From assembly GCA_020848735.1 (NCBI GenBank), contig JADLHO010000060.1, positions 1 to 35,737 on the forward strand: 35,737 bases of DNA, read 5' to 3'. The DNA is from Planctomycetota bacterium. Lineage in GTDB: Bacteria; Planctomycetota; UBA1135; UBA2386. The first letter of the stretch is position 1; every line of letters starts with the position of its first letter. The notes under the pieces are model-generated. The model did not search any database. It worked only from the letters and a program-made list of their open reading frames with translations, and was not told where the DNA came from. Below are positions 27,423-35,737 of this stretch, piece after piece. The position numbers and the translations under genes are program-made.

Positions 27423-29207
27423 TCAGCGCCCCGCGTCGCGGAGGACCGCGTCGGCAAAGGCCTCGGCCATCAGCGCATAGCCGGCGTCGTTGCAATGCCC
27501 GTCCGCGACGAAGCACGCGGCGCGCGCGGCCGGATCGGTCGGGAAGCGCCCCGCGGTCGCCGCGACCGACAGCGCGTGGCGACGCGCGAGCTCGAGCACG
27601 ACGGCGTGGATCTCGGGATGTTCGAAGGGATATGTGCCGAGCACGGGGCGCACGCCGCGCGCACGGCACGCCGCGATCATGAGGTCGAGATTCGCCGCGA
27701 GGTCGGCGCGCCAATCCGAGTCACCGGCGAGTGCGTCGCGCCGCGCCGCGAGGAGGCGCTCGACGGAGTCCGGCGGCAGACCCTCGCGCACCGCCAGGGA
27801 TCGGAGCAGCGGCTCGTCGACGGCGCGCATCGCCTCGAGCCGCCAGAGCTGTGCGATCTCGGCGCTCTGCGGTGCCGCGCGCCAGCCGCGGACCAATTCC
27901 TGCGCGAGGGCATCGCGTTCGCCGCGCGGCAAGGCGCGGAAGCGCGCCGCGTGAAGCGAGGCGCGGGTCGGTCCATCCATCGTCGGTTCCGCCAGCAGGC
28001 GGTCGATCGTCGCGATCGCGTCCTGCTGCGGCTTGCACCTCACGCTCGCGAGGGCGAGGGCGATGAGCTCGCTCGGTCCGAGCGGCGTGCGATCGGGTCC
28101 ATCGAGCAAGGCGAGCACCTCCGGATCGCGCACGCTGTTCGAGAGCGCTTCCGCGAGCGCGGTCCGACTCGCGGCATCGGGCGCTTCGGCGTGGCACCGT
28201 TGGAGGATCGCGACCGTTCGCGCGGCCAGTTCACGATCGCCCGCGAGCTGCGCGGCGAGCGCGAGTGCAGGCATGGCCTGGAGGGCTTCCGCGCGCGTCA
28301 GCGGAGCTCCGCCGAGGAGCTGCTTGCCGAGCGCGACGACCTCGCCGTGACGGGACTCGGCGTGGGCGACGAGGAGCAGGGCGAGGTCCGCATGACGATC
28401 GAGGTCCGCCGCCGTCGCGTCGCGGACCCGCGAGAGGACCAGGGGGTCGCGGCCCGGAGCCGAAAGCGTGGCCAGCCCACCGTCGATCACCAGCGCGAGC
28501 GACACCGCCGTCTGCCCGTGGCCGAGGCGGATCCCATCGCCGTCGATCGACCACGGCAGACGCGCATTGCCGAGATCGCAGATGCCCTCGCGCGCGAAGA
28601 GCGCGCGGGAACCCGTGGCGTCGATCGTCCAGAGGCCGATCAGCGGGTGGTCGGCGGGGATGACCGGAACCGGCTCCACGGCGGAATCGGGGCGATGCCG
28701 GAAGAGCTCGCGGCCGCGTAGGACCAGGCGCAGCAGGTCCGGGCTCCGCCAACGCCATTCGAAGCCCGCTCGCGCCGTGCCCTTGTCGGTCTGCGCGGCC
28801 CGGCCACGCCGCCGCCACGCATCGTTGACGCCGACGAGGATGCAGACGAATGCGGGCCGGTTGGCGTCGAGCAGGGCGTCGAAGGACTCGGCAAAGGTCC
28901 TCGAGTCCTCGCCGGCGCGGCCCGCATTGATGGAGTGCCAGGGTCGGCCGTCGCGTTCCCCGAGCCGCGCGCCCAGCACGGCCGGATAGGCGGCCTCCGC
29001 GCCGCTCGCGCCCATGCCGAAGGTGAAGGAATCGCCGATGCAGAGGACGACGCGCGAGTCGCCGGGCGGACGAGTCGGTTCGACCCCGCGTTCGGCGACC
29101 GAATACGCCATCACGAACGCCAGCGATTGCAGCGCGACCTCGAGTGCGGTCGCGAAGGCCAGGACGGCGAGCGCGATCCGCGCGGCAAGACGACGCCGAC
29201 TCCGCAT
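27423..29207 (-). CDS. SGNH/GDSL-family hydrolase with a large insertion
   Basis: 594 residues from ATG 29207, which opens an N-terminal signal anchor (about 8-35). Block I is CIGDSFTFG (S60), Asn in GVND (N128), and the C-terminal D569-x-H571 of ADGHCNDAG closes the active site, as in planctomycete SGNH lipase/esterase-like proteins. Between the blocks lies an insertion of over 350 residues: a beta-rich piece (about 180-250) and an Ala/Leu/Arg-rich helical region resembling tetratricopeptide repeats. The hydrolase core is thus split. Likely an exported esterase or O-acetyl-modifying enzyme; the substrate is unknown. It is divergent from the DUF1501 gene. Confidence 0.82.
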   Translation of the reverse strand: MRSRRRLAARIALAVLAFATALEVALQSLAFVMAYSVAERGVEPTRPPGDSRVVLCIGDSFTFGMGASGAEAAYPAVLGARLGERDGRPWHSINAGRAGEDSRTFAESFDALLDANRPAFVCILVGVNDAWRRRGRAAQTDKGTARAGFEWRWRSPDLLRLVLRGRELFRHRPDSAVEPVPVIPADHPLIGLWTIDATGSRALFAREGICDLGNARLPWSIDGDGIRLGHGQTAVSLALVIDGGLATLSAPGRDPLVLSRVRDATAADLDRHADLALLLVAHAESRHGEVVALGKQLLGGAPLTRAEALQAMPALALAAQLAGDRELAARTVAILQRCHAEAPDAASRTALAEALSNSVRDPEVLALLDGPDRTPLGPSELIALALASVRCKPQQDAIATIDRLLAEPTMDGPTRASLHAARFRALPRGERDALAQELVRGWRAAPQSAEIAQLWRLEAMRAVDEPLLRSLAVREGLPPDSVERLLAARRDALAGDSDWRADLAANLDLMIAACRARGVRPVLGTYPFEHPEIHAVVLELARRHALSVAATAGRFPTDPAARAACFVADGHCNDAGYALMAEAFADAVLRDAGR

Positions 29208-29303
29208 CCGCGCAGCGTGCCCAGACCGCGTGCGAGGGGCCAGCCTCAGGTCGCGGCTTGCGCGGCCCCGTCGCCTGCGACACGCTGCGCGCCGCTCGGT
29301 GCG

Positions 29304-29317
29304 GCTCGGCGCCGAGC
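29304..29317. promoter_or_regulatory. 14-base perfect palindrome in a divergent gap
   Basis: GCTCGGCGCCGAGC lies 31 bases before the DUF1501 ATG and about 97 bases before the SGNH start. It could be an operator or a hairpin; no other copy was noticed in this window. Confidence 0.25.
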
Positions 29318-29347
29318 GATCGTTCCCCCTGGCGAGCTCGTCCTCCC

Positions 29348-30661
29348 ATGCGTGAAACGTCGGAACCGCGATCGGTCGGCCCTGCCGCGTGCTCACGCCG
29401 CGAGTTCCTCGCGCGTGGCGTCGCCGGATTCGGCGCCCTGGCCTGGCCGCGCGGACTCGCGGTGCCGCCGCGTCGGAGTCCGCGCGCCGAGGGCGTGATC
29501 CAGATCTTCCTGCACGGCGGGCTGAGCCAGCTCGACAGCTTCGATCCCAAGCCCGAGGCCCCCGTCGAGGTGCGGGGTGCCTTCCGCGCGATCGAGACCC
29601 GGCTGCCCGGCGTGCGATTCAGCGAGCTCTGCGCGCAGACCGCTGCGATCGCCGATCGGCTCGTCGTGCTGCGCGCGATGACGCACACCGAGGCGGCGCA
29701 CGAGCGCGGCGTCGCGAACATGCTCACCGGCTATCGACCGAGTCCGGCGATCGGCTATCCGAGCTTCGGCGCGGTCCTCAGCCACGAGCTCGGTGGCCGG
29801 AACGACCTGCCGCCCTACGTGTGCATCCCCGGCGTGATCGTTCCGGAACTCGGCACGGGGTACCTCGGCTCGGCCTATGGCCCGTTCAGCGTCGGAGGCG
29901 AGCCCGCGAGCAAGGACTTCGCGGTCCGCGACCTCTCGCCCCGTGCGGATCTCGGTGCAGCGCGCGCCGAGAGACGTCGCGCATTGCTCGATGCCCTCGA
30001 CGGAGGTTTCGCGGCCCATGCGTCGGCCGCCGCCTCCGCCGACGCCGTCGCCGCGACGCAGGCGTTCTACGCGCGTGCCTGGCAGATGCTCGCCTCGGAG
30101 TCCGCGCGGCTCGCATTCCGTATCGAGCTCGAGAGCGCGGCGGTCCGCGACCGCTATGGGCGCAGCGAGTTCGGCCAACGGCTCCTGCTCGCGCGACGTC
30201 TCGTCGAGGCGGGTGTGCGTTATGTGGCCGTCCACTCGACCGGTTGGGATCACCACCAGCGCATCGTGGACTCGCTGCGCCGCCAGCTCCCCGACGTCGA
30301 TCGCGGCTTTGCCGCGTTGATCGGGGATCTCGACGAACGCGGTCTGCTCGACCGCACGCTCGTCCTGCTCACGACCGAGTTCGGCCGCACGCCGCGCACC
30401 AATGCCGACGCCGGCCGCGACCATTGGCCCCGCGTGTTCTCGGTGCTCGCCGCAGGCGGCGGCCTCGTGCGCGGTGCCGTGCTCGGCGCCTCCGACGCCG
30501 CAGGCGCCGAGCCGGAGGAGCGCCCCGTCCGCCCCGCCGATCTCGCGGCCACGCTGTTCACGCTCTGCGGCATCGATCCCGCGAAGCGCCTGATGAGCCC
30601 CGGCGAGCGCCCCATCGACATCGTGCGGGACGGGGCGACGATCACCGAGATCGTCGCGTGA
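29348..30661 (+). CDS. DUF1501 protein exported by the twin-arginine route
   Basis: 437 residues starting at ATG 29348. The N-terminus carries the twin-arginine signal SRREFLARG at 16-24 with a hydrophobic stretch after it. The core has the DUF1501 layout: IFLHGGLSQLDSFDPKP, MTHTEAAHERGVANMLTG, then VHSTGWDHH, LLTTEFGRTP and GRDHWPRVFSV, all features of the alkaline-phosphatase-like sulfatase superfamily. Members abound in planctomycetes, usually beside DUF1800 or DUF1553 cytochrome-type proteins, none of which is next to it here. The biochemical role is not established. Periplasmic or surface location follows from the signal. Confidence 0.93.
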   Translation: MRETSEPRSVGPAACSRREFLARGVAGFGALAWPRGLAVPPRRSPRAEGVIQIFLHGGLSQLDSFDPKPEAPVEVRGAFRAIETRLPGVRFSELCAQTAAIADRLVVLRAMTHTEAAHERGVANMLTGYRPSPAIGYPSFGAVLSHELGGRNDLPPYVCIPGVIVPELGTGYLGSAYGPFSVGGEPASKDFAVRDLSPRADLGAARAERRRALLDALDGGFAAHASAAASADAVAATQAFYARAWQMLASESARLAFRIELESAAVRDRYGRSEFGQRLLLARRLVEAGVRYVAVHSTGWDHHQRIVDSLRRQLPDVDRGFAALIGDLDERGLLDRTLVLLTTEFGRTPRTNADAGRDHWPRVFSVLAAGGGLVRGAVLGASDAAGAEPEERPVRPADLAATLFTLCGIDPAKRLMSPGERPIDIVRDGATITEIVA

Positions 30662-30672
30662 ACCGGTCCCCT

Positions 30673-30694
30673 CGCGGAGCCAACTGGCACCGCG
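30673..30694. terminator. Bidirectional terminator-like hairpin
   Basis: Arms CGCGG-A-GCCA and TGGC-A-CCGCG pair with one A:A mismatch around a tight loop. It lies in the 35-base gap between the convergent DUF1501 and repeat-protein genes. No T-tract is seen. Confidence 0.48.
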
Positions 30695-30696
30695 GC

Positions 30697-32826
30697 TCAT
30701 CGACGGTCGTGTGGAGCCTCGATCCGGACCTCGGCACTCGAACGGTTCAGCGATGCATCGGTCGCGGTGATGGTGACGGTGTAGGTGCGGCCGCGACCCT
30801 TGCCTGCCCGTTCGGCGCGGAGTTGGACGACGATCGTCTGCGTCGCCTGATCGATCCAGGGGCCGACGATGTCCGGGATGGTGTTGCCTGAACCGTCCTT
30901 GCGCGGATCCTCGCTGCTCGTGACGGAGGCCTCGAGGAAGACGGGTCCATCGGCAGCGTCCACCGCATTCGCCAAGATGGTCACGGGGACCATGCGGTGA
31001 TCCGGAGGCCAGAGGATGGCCTGGTCGCTCGCCGGTGCGATCCGCGGAGCCTCCGTGTCGACGACCAGGACCGTGATCTCGCATTCCACCGGCGGATTCG
31101 CGCCGTCCTGGACGTGCAGCGTGAGCGTGTGTGCGCCGACTCCGAGTTGCGCGAGCGGACCGGATCCGGTCGCGAGCACGGTGTCGGGGAGTGCGAGCGG
31201 CGAACCCCCGGCGCCCGGGCTCGCCGTCCCGCTTGCCACGATGACGGTCCCGCTCCGCCACTCCCAGGTGAGCGGATCGCCGTCGAAGTCGGAGACCGAG
31301 GCGCTCAGGACCACGGAGTCGGTGCCGGCCTGATAGGTTCCGGCGCCGTTGCACGCTGCCGTCGGCGGCGAGTTTCCGATCGTGAGGATCAGCGAGTCGG
31401 TCGTGATCGCCATTCCGTCGCCGACTTCGAGCGTGAGCACGTGTTCGCCGAGACCGAGGTAGGGCAGCGTCCCGAGATCGAGGTCGGCACGACCGTCGAT
31501 GACGGCGCGCGGGCCCTGCAGTTCGTTCGGCCCTTCGAGCCAGCGGAACTGGAGCAGGTTCAAGTCCGGATCGGCTGCGTAGGCGCTCAGCACCGTCGTG
31601 ATCTGCTGCGCGCCGAGGATCGAGAGATTCTCCCCCGCATCCACGGTCGGAGCGCGATTCGACATGCAGACCACGCTGTAGACATTGCCGCCGACGAGGA
31701 AACTGTCGGGACTGAGGGCGCCCGATGCGAGCACCTCGAACTGGAGCGCGCGAGTGGTCGGTGGCGCGAGATCACCCGGAACGACCGTGATCGGATAGCC
31801 GTTGGCCCAGCTCCCCGCGATCGTCGGATAGACGGAGTTCTCGGTGATCGGGAGGCCGCGGAGTGTTCCCGACGGGAACGTGCCGAAGGGCGAGATGAAC
31901 GAAGATCCAGGCACCGGCACTCCGCTGGACGCGAGGAGGGTCATCGCGCAGGGGATGACATGCCATTGGAATTCCATCGTCGACGAGCCGAGGAGCACCT
32001 CGTTGTCGAACTCCGTGCGAACGAGGTTGGACTGCGCGACGCCGGCCACACCCGGTATGACGTCGAGGTCGTAGCCCGCAGCGCCGGCGCCCGCGAGCGT
32101 CGGATAGACGGACTCATCGGTGATCGGGAGCACGGCGACCGTGCCGGTCGGGAAGTAGCGATTCGGGTAGGCGAAGCGCAGTCCGGAGTTCGGGATCTCG
32201 GCGCCGTATTGGTCGGAAACCCGTACGAGCACCTCCCTCGTGATCCACTCGAACTGCAGGGTGCCGGTGGCGGTGCTCACCTCGTTGTCGAAGACCGAAT
32301 AGACGAAGGCGGACTGGCTGATCCCGAAGACCCCCGGCTGGACGTCGAGGTCGTAGCCCGCTGCTCCGGAGCCGGCGATGGTCGGGTAGACGGAGTCGTC
32401 GGTGATCGGCAGCGTGACCGTGGAGCCGGTCGGGGCGAAGTAGTTGGGGTAGCTGAAGCGCAGCCCGGAGCCGGCGATCTGGACACCGTGCTGATCGACG
32501 ACGCGGATGGCCACCTGCTGGGTGACCCACTCGAAGGTCAGGGTGCTGGTCGATGCCGTGACGTGGATGGGCGTGAGCGTGCGACCGAAGCCTGATTGGG
32601 CAACGCCGAAGATCCCCGGGTACACGTCGACGGTGTGGCTACCCAGCGGGATGGCGACCGTGGCACCGGTCGCGGCGAAGTTGACGACCCCGGAGACCGA
32701 CACCTTCGATCCGGCGATTTCGACCCCGTGTTGGTCGACGACGCGGAGGGTGACGGCGACCTGAGCGGTGGCCGAGGCGAGGCAGAGGATGAGGGCGAAG
32801 AGCTGACGGACAATCCGTGGCTTCAT
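30697..32826 (-). CDS. Secreted repeat protein with PKD/HYR-like domains
   Basis: 709 residues; the signal peptide is MKPRIVRQLFALILCLASATAQ. Four beta-rich repeats follow (about 26-100, 106-194, 200-288 and 294-365). The two middle copies, 94 residues apart, are closest: each has V-DQ-G-I-SGLRF-YPN, LPITD-SVYPT, AGYDLDV-PGV-G-QS and FDNEV. From about 390 come immunoglobulin-like PKD segments (RAPTVDAGEN, PPTAACNG), then a HYR/cadherin-like end with RMVPVTI and TVTITATDASLNRSS. Such proteins are surface or extracellular and may bind polysaccharide or other cells. No catalytic motif or membrane anchor is evident. The base composition is slightly lower in GC than in the sugar-enzyme operons. 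Confidence 0.8.
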   Translation of the reverse strand: MKPRIVRQLFALILCLASATAQVAVTLRVVDQHGVEIAGSKVSVSGVVNFAATGATVAIPLGSHTVDVYPGIFGVAQSGFGRTLTPIHVTASTSTLTFEWVTQQVAIRVVDQHGVQIAGSGLRFSYPNYFAPTGSTVTLPITDDSVYPTIAGSGAAGYDLDVQPGVFGISQSAFVYSVFDNEVSTATGTLQFEWITREVLVRVSDQYGAEIPNSGLRFAYPNRYFPTGTVAVLPITDESVYPTLAGAGAAGYDLDVIPGVAGVAQSNLVRTEFDNEVLLGSSTMEFQWHVIPCAMTLLASSGVPVPGSSFISPFGTFPSGTLRGLPITENSVYPTIAGSWANGYPITVVPGDLAPPTTRALQFEVLASGALSPDSFLVGGNVYSVVCMSNRAPTVDAGENLSILGAQQITTVLSAYAADPDLNLLQFRWLEGPNELQGPRAVIDGRADLDLGTLPYLGLGEHVLTLEVGDGMAITTDSLILTIGNSPPTAACNGAGTYQAGTDSVVLSASVSDFDGDPLTWEWRSGTVIVASGTASPGAGGSPLALPDTVLATGSGPLAQLGVGAHTLTLHVQDGANPPVECEITVLVVDTEAPRIAPASDQAILWPPDHRMVPVTILANAVDAADGPVFLEASVTSSEDPRKDGSGNTIPDIVGPWIDQATQTIVVQLRAERAGKGRGRTYTVTITATDASLNRSSAEVRIEAPHDRR
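31732..32751 (-). repeat. Four tandem repeats in the secreted protein
   Basis: Codons for residues about 26-365 of the protein. Repeats 2 and 3 are 94 codons apart and clearly homologous; the first and last are shorter and more diverged. Confidence 0.65.
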
Positions 32827-32997
32827 GGGGTGCGCGAGGTCCTGGGTCCAGGTCCCCGGCGGTCGATGGGGCCGCGCCGCGCCGAATGGCTCGGTGCACG
32901 GCGCCAGGACGAGTGCCGGGGGGAGCGCGAGTCGCGACGACTGCGCGTGGAGCTCAGCGTCGAATCCCGCCGCGTGTTACCGAACCCGAACGGGACT

Positions 32998-35481
32998 TCA
33001 GCGGAACAGGGCCCGAGCGAAGCGAACACCGACCGTGCTTGCGCGCTTGTCCGCGAGGATCACGTCCCGGTAGGACGAGCGTGACCGCGAGAAATCGTCC
33101 GACCAGTCGGAGCCGCGACAGGCTCTGTAGCGTCCGCCCAGTTCCTCGCGGAGTAGGCCATCCCCGGCCCGGGGCTGGAGCACGGCATGCGAGTGGTCAT
33201 CCGCGCAGAATTCGCCCACGTTGCCACCCAGGTCGTGGAAACCAAAGGCGTTGGGGACGAAGGACCCGACGGGAGCCAGCGCGGGGAAGCCATCGTCGAA
33301 GGGCTCGGCGTTGCCGAGGGGCCAGCCGTTCTCCTTCGCCAGGGCCTGGTCGAGGACGTTCTCCGTGCCGTACATCGACTCGACGTGATCGCCACGCGGA
33401 TAGCGGCTCGTCGAACCGGCACGCCACGCGACCTCCCATTGCACGTCCGTCGGCAAGGCCAGGCCCATCGCGGCGGCAAGTGTCGAGGCCTGCTCCCAGG
33501 CCACCGACTCGACGGGACACGTCGGAACGGAGAGATCCCGTCGAAGGCGGTGGTCGTACTGGCTCGGTGCGGTCCCGGTGAACCGCTCCCATTGGGACTG
33601 CGTGGTCTCGTACTTCGCGAGGAAGTAGGGGTGGAGCTCGACGTCTTCCACGCGCGTGTTCCCCTTCTGGCCCTCGGGATCGACGTGCGGAGAACCCTCG
33701 GGGTGATCGGGCGATGGCGGCCTCGAACCGATCGTGTATCTCCCTCCGGGGACGAGAACGAAGACGAGACCGCTGTCTGGCGCGATGCGCCATCGGCTCT
33801 CCCGTCCCGGCTCCTCGGGGTCTGGCCGCTCACCGCTGAGGGCGTGCCAGAACTCGAAGAGGCCGCTCGCGGCATTCTCACCGAGCGGCAAGAGCCCGAG
33901 CTGCGGGCTGATCCGGAGCCCGCCGTAGCGCGGCGAGTTCGCGATCGCGTCCGCGGCGCGGCGCCAGAGCTCCCGCGCCTCGTCTCCGGCCACCGTGAGC
34001 TCGACGACCTCGCGCGCCCTCGCCATCCGCGATTCCACGAGTGGAGCGAGCGGCGCGAGGGACTCGAGCGAATGGGAGAGCGCGTCGAGGATCCCGTACT
34101 GCCACGCGTGCGTGTCTTCGCCGAATTCGAGCCGACCGTCCGAGCCGCGTCGAGCGAGCGTCGCCAGCCGATCGCGTTCAACGCGGTGCATGCCGGCCCG
34201 ACCGAGGACCGTGCCCGTCCGCTCGAGCCAGCTCTTCATCCTGGGAACCGTCTCCGGGACAGCGGGCCAGAGGGTCGCGACTTCCGCACGCAAGCCGTCG
34301 ACGACCCGCGTGTCGGCCAGCTGCTCGTAGCGGCGCAGCGCCCGATTCTGCCAGAGGATGAAGGTGACCACGAAGACGAGTGTCAGGCCGAGCGGCAGGA
34401 CGATCGCAGCGGCGAGAGCGGGCCGACGCCTTGCGAACGCGACGATGCGAGCCGGCGCCGAGATGGCCCGTGCGCGGACGGGCTCGCCTCGAATGCAGCG
34501 GCCGAGTTCGTCGCCGAGTTCCGCAGCGCTCCCGTACCGACGCGCTGCGTCCCGCTCGATGGCCTTTCCGATCACGCGATCGAGATCCGGCGAGACTCCG
34601 GGCAGCAATTCCGAGAGGCGTGGAGGATCGCGCTGCGTCATGCGGCGCAGGAGCGCGCCGAGGGACTGCTCTTCGTACGGCGGCCGCCTCGTCAGCGCAT
34701 GGAAGAGCGTCGCGCCCAACGCATACACGTCACTGCGGACGTCCGCCACGCCGCTCTCGATTAGCTCCGGCGCCGCATACGCCGGCGTGCCGAGGAGCTC
34801 GCCGCTTGCCGTGAGCGTGGCGTCACCATCGACGCAGGCGAGTCCGAAGTCGGCGAGCAGCGGCGCTCCCGACGTGCGCAGCAGCACGTTCGAGGGCTTG
34901 ACGTCGCGGTGCACGATGCCGGCGACGTGGGCGGATTGCAGCGCATCGGCGAGGACGATACCGATGCGGCAGACCTCCTCCACGCCGAGGCCGGGTCGGT
35001 CCGTGGCTTCGATGCGGCGCAGCAGGCTGCCGCCGTCGACGAACTCCATGACGAGGAACGGGACGCCCTCGTCTTCTCCGACCTCGAGCACCGTGACGAT
35101 GCCGGGATGCCGGAGCGTGGCGATCGCGCGCGCCTCTCGGGCGAAGCGTTGTCTGGCGGTCGCGCTCGACAGCAGCGGTCCGGCCAACACCTTGACCGCG
35201 ACCTCCCGATCGAGGGTCTGATCCGTTGCGCGCCAGACGATCCCCATCGCCCCGCGGCCGAGGCAGTTCTGCAGCCGGAAGCGCCCGATCTGCCTGCTCT
35301 CCGTCACGAGGCCGACCGACCTCAGTCGATCGATCAACTGCAGGACCCGGGAAGCCTGGGTCGGCTCGAGGCCGCGCAGGCGCCGCATTGCCGACTCCGG
35401 GTCGTGTTCGAGTCCGTCGAGGAGCTGCGCGAGGAGCGTGTCCGTGGGATCGTTTGGGACGGCGACCACGTGCCGTAGCAT
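32998..35481 (-). CDS. Transmembrane Ser/Thr kinase with an FGE-sulfatase-like sensor
   Basis: 827 residues, ATG 35481. After an N-terminal helical stretch (about 14-60) comes a Hanks-type kinase: LGRGAMG at 74-80, K97 in VAVK, HRDVKPSN at 191-198, DFG at 211-213, APE at 237-239. A membrane helix lies at about 355-377. A variable, mostly helical region follows, and residues about 568-826 match the formylglycine-generating-enzyme/sulfatase-modifying fold (PGGRYTIGS, YETTQSQWERFTG, LPTDVQWEVAWR, FHDLGGNVGEFC, CRGSDW), here more likely used as an extracytoplasmic ligand domain. Planctomycetes often encode such kinase receptors beside sigma factors, and a sigma factor starts 11 bases away on the other strand, so it may be controlled by this kinase. 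Phosphotransfer residues are intact. Confidence 0.93.
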   Translation of the reverse strand: MLRHVVAVPNDPTDTLLAQLLDGLEHDPESAMRRLRGLEPTQASRVLQLIDRLRSVGLVTESRQIGRFRLQNCLGRGAMGIVWRATDQTLDREVAVKVLAGPLLSSATARQRFAREARAIATLRHPGIVTVLEVGEDEGVPFLVMEFVDGGSLLRRIEATDRPGLGVEEVCRIGIVLADALQSAHVAGIVHRDVKPSNVLLRTSGAPLLADFGLACVDGDATLTASGELLGTPAYAAPELIESGVADVRSDVYALGATLFHALTRRPPYEEQSLGALLRRMTQRDPPRLSELLPGVSPDLDRVIGKAIERDAARRYGSAAELGDELGRCIRGEPVRARAISAPARIVAFARRRPALAAAIVLPLGLTLVFVVTFILWQNRALRRYEQLADTRVVDGLRAEVATLWPAVPETVPRMKSWLERTGTVLGRAGMHRVERDRLATLARRGSDGRLEFGEDTHAWQYGILDALSHSLESLAPLAPLVESRMARAREVVELTVAGDEARELWRRAADAIANSPRYGGLRISPQLGLLPLGENAASGLFEFWHALSGERPDPEEPGRESRWRIAPDSGLVFVLVPGGRYTIGSRPPSPDHPEGSPHVDPEGQKGNTRVEDVELHPYFLAKYETTQSQWERFTGTAPSQYDHRLRRDLSVPTCPVESVAWEQASTLAAAMGLALPTDVQWEVAWRAGSTSRYPRGDHVESMYGTENVLDQALAKENGWPLGNAEPFDDGFPALAPVGSFVPNAFGFHDLGGNVGEFCADDHSHAVLQPRAGDGLLREELGGRYRACRGSDWSDDFSRSRSSYRDVILADKRASTVGVRFARALFR

Positions 35482-35484
35482 AGT
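35479..35484 (+). promoter_or_regulatory. Candidate -10 of the sigma-factor gene, over the kinase start
   Basis: CATAGT ends 8 bases before ATG 35493. Its first three bases are the kinase start codon on the opposite strand. TTGGGA at 35454-35459 is a possible -35, at 19-base spacing. Confidence 0.35.
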
Positions 35485-35492
35485 CCGCGCCG

Positions 35493-35737
35493 ATGAGTGA
35501 CCTCCGCGAGAACGTCCGTCGAGCGGTGGCTGGCGATCGCGAGGCGGCTGCGGAACTGCTGACCCCGCATCTGCCCGCCCTGAGGGCCTACCTACGCCTT
35601 CAGGCCAGCCCTCTGATCCGGGCCCGGGAATCGGTCGCGGACCTCATGCAGTCGGTCTGTCGCGAGATCCTGCAGGACCTCGCGGCGTTCGACGCGACCG
35701 ACGAATCTTCGCTGCGTCGCTGGCTCTTCGTCGCAGC
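35493..35737 (+). CDS. ECF-like RNA polymerase sigma factor (3' end missing)
   Basis: 81 residues before the right edge. The reading starts MSDLRENVRRAVAG and contains ADLMQSVCREILQDLAAF and SLRRWLFVA, the pattern of region 2 in the planctomycete-type sigma-70 group (D-V/L-x-Q-S/T-V/F-x-x-x). Region 4 and the DNA-binding helix lie outside the window. Divergent pairing with a receptor kinase suggests a phosphorylation-controlled sigma factor, as proposed for kinase-linked ECF groups; this is inference. Start chosen for its position just after the candidate -10 and for the clean N-terminus. Confidence 0.85.
   Translation, partial: MSDLRENVRRAVAGDREAAAELLTPHLPALRAYLRLQASPLIRARESVADLMQSVCREILQDLAAFDATDESSLRRWLFVA

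Noticed and set aside
32827..32997. Three GGTCC direct repeats near 32833-32852 as an operator
   Set aside because: They are too short and GC-typical to distinguish from chance without other copies.

Overview
The window is dense, very GC-rich bacterial chromosome, mostly above 70% by eye. The gene content points to a planctomycete: a twin-arginine DUF1501 protein, a Ser/Thr kinase joined to a formylglycine-generating-enzyme (FGE)-like domain, a divergent ECF-type sigma factor, a Gfo/Idh oxidoreductase next to a TIM-barrel isomerase, and several large secreted repeat proteins. This placement is inferred from gene content only. No rRNA, tRNA, insertion sequence or CRISPR array was seen.

Layout. 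1-5166: left-truncated three-part nuclease/helicase (DEDD exonuclease, RecQ, UvrD). 5453-8409: methyltransferase overlapping a YfhO-like membrane protein, probably for cell-surface glycans or lipids. 8455-14048 (minus): parallel beta-helix protein, alpha/beta hydrolase and subtilase in one closely spaced run. 14230-17459 (plus): TIM-barrel isomerase, Gfo/Idh dehydrogenase and L-galactose-dehydrogenase-like aldo/keto reductase, a likely sugar-oxidation operon. 17543-21786: membrane protein with a DUF4375-like C-terminus, then two related secreted proteins. 21891-24049: medium-chain zinc dehydrogenase overlapping an NAD-dependent epimerase. 24069-25824 (minus): a two-gene islet with visibly lower GC, encoding a 145-aa orphan protein and a 441-aa protein whose C-terminal half looks like an ImmA/IrrE peptidase without its zinc ligands. 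25964-30661: exported M20 amidohydrolase, SGNH hydrolase and DUF1501 protein. 30697-32826 (minus): secreted repeat/PKD-like protein. 32998-35481 (minus): kinase-FGE receptor, divergent from a sigma factor that runs off the right edge.

The best candidate for an undescribed system is the overlapping gene pair at 24069-25824. It has the architecture of a toxin-antitoxin or defence module: a small orphan protein translationally coupled to a larger sensor-like pseudo-peptidase, in an islet of different base composition. The function is inference. Other points of interest are the triple-fusion repair enzyme, a near-identical -10-like element placed just before several start codons (suggesting leaderless transcription), and kinase and sigma-factor genes whose start codons are only 11 bases apart.
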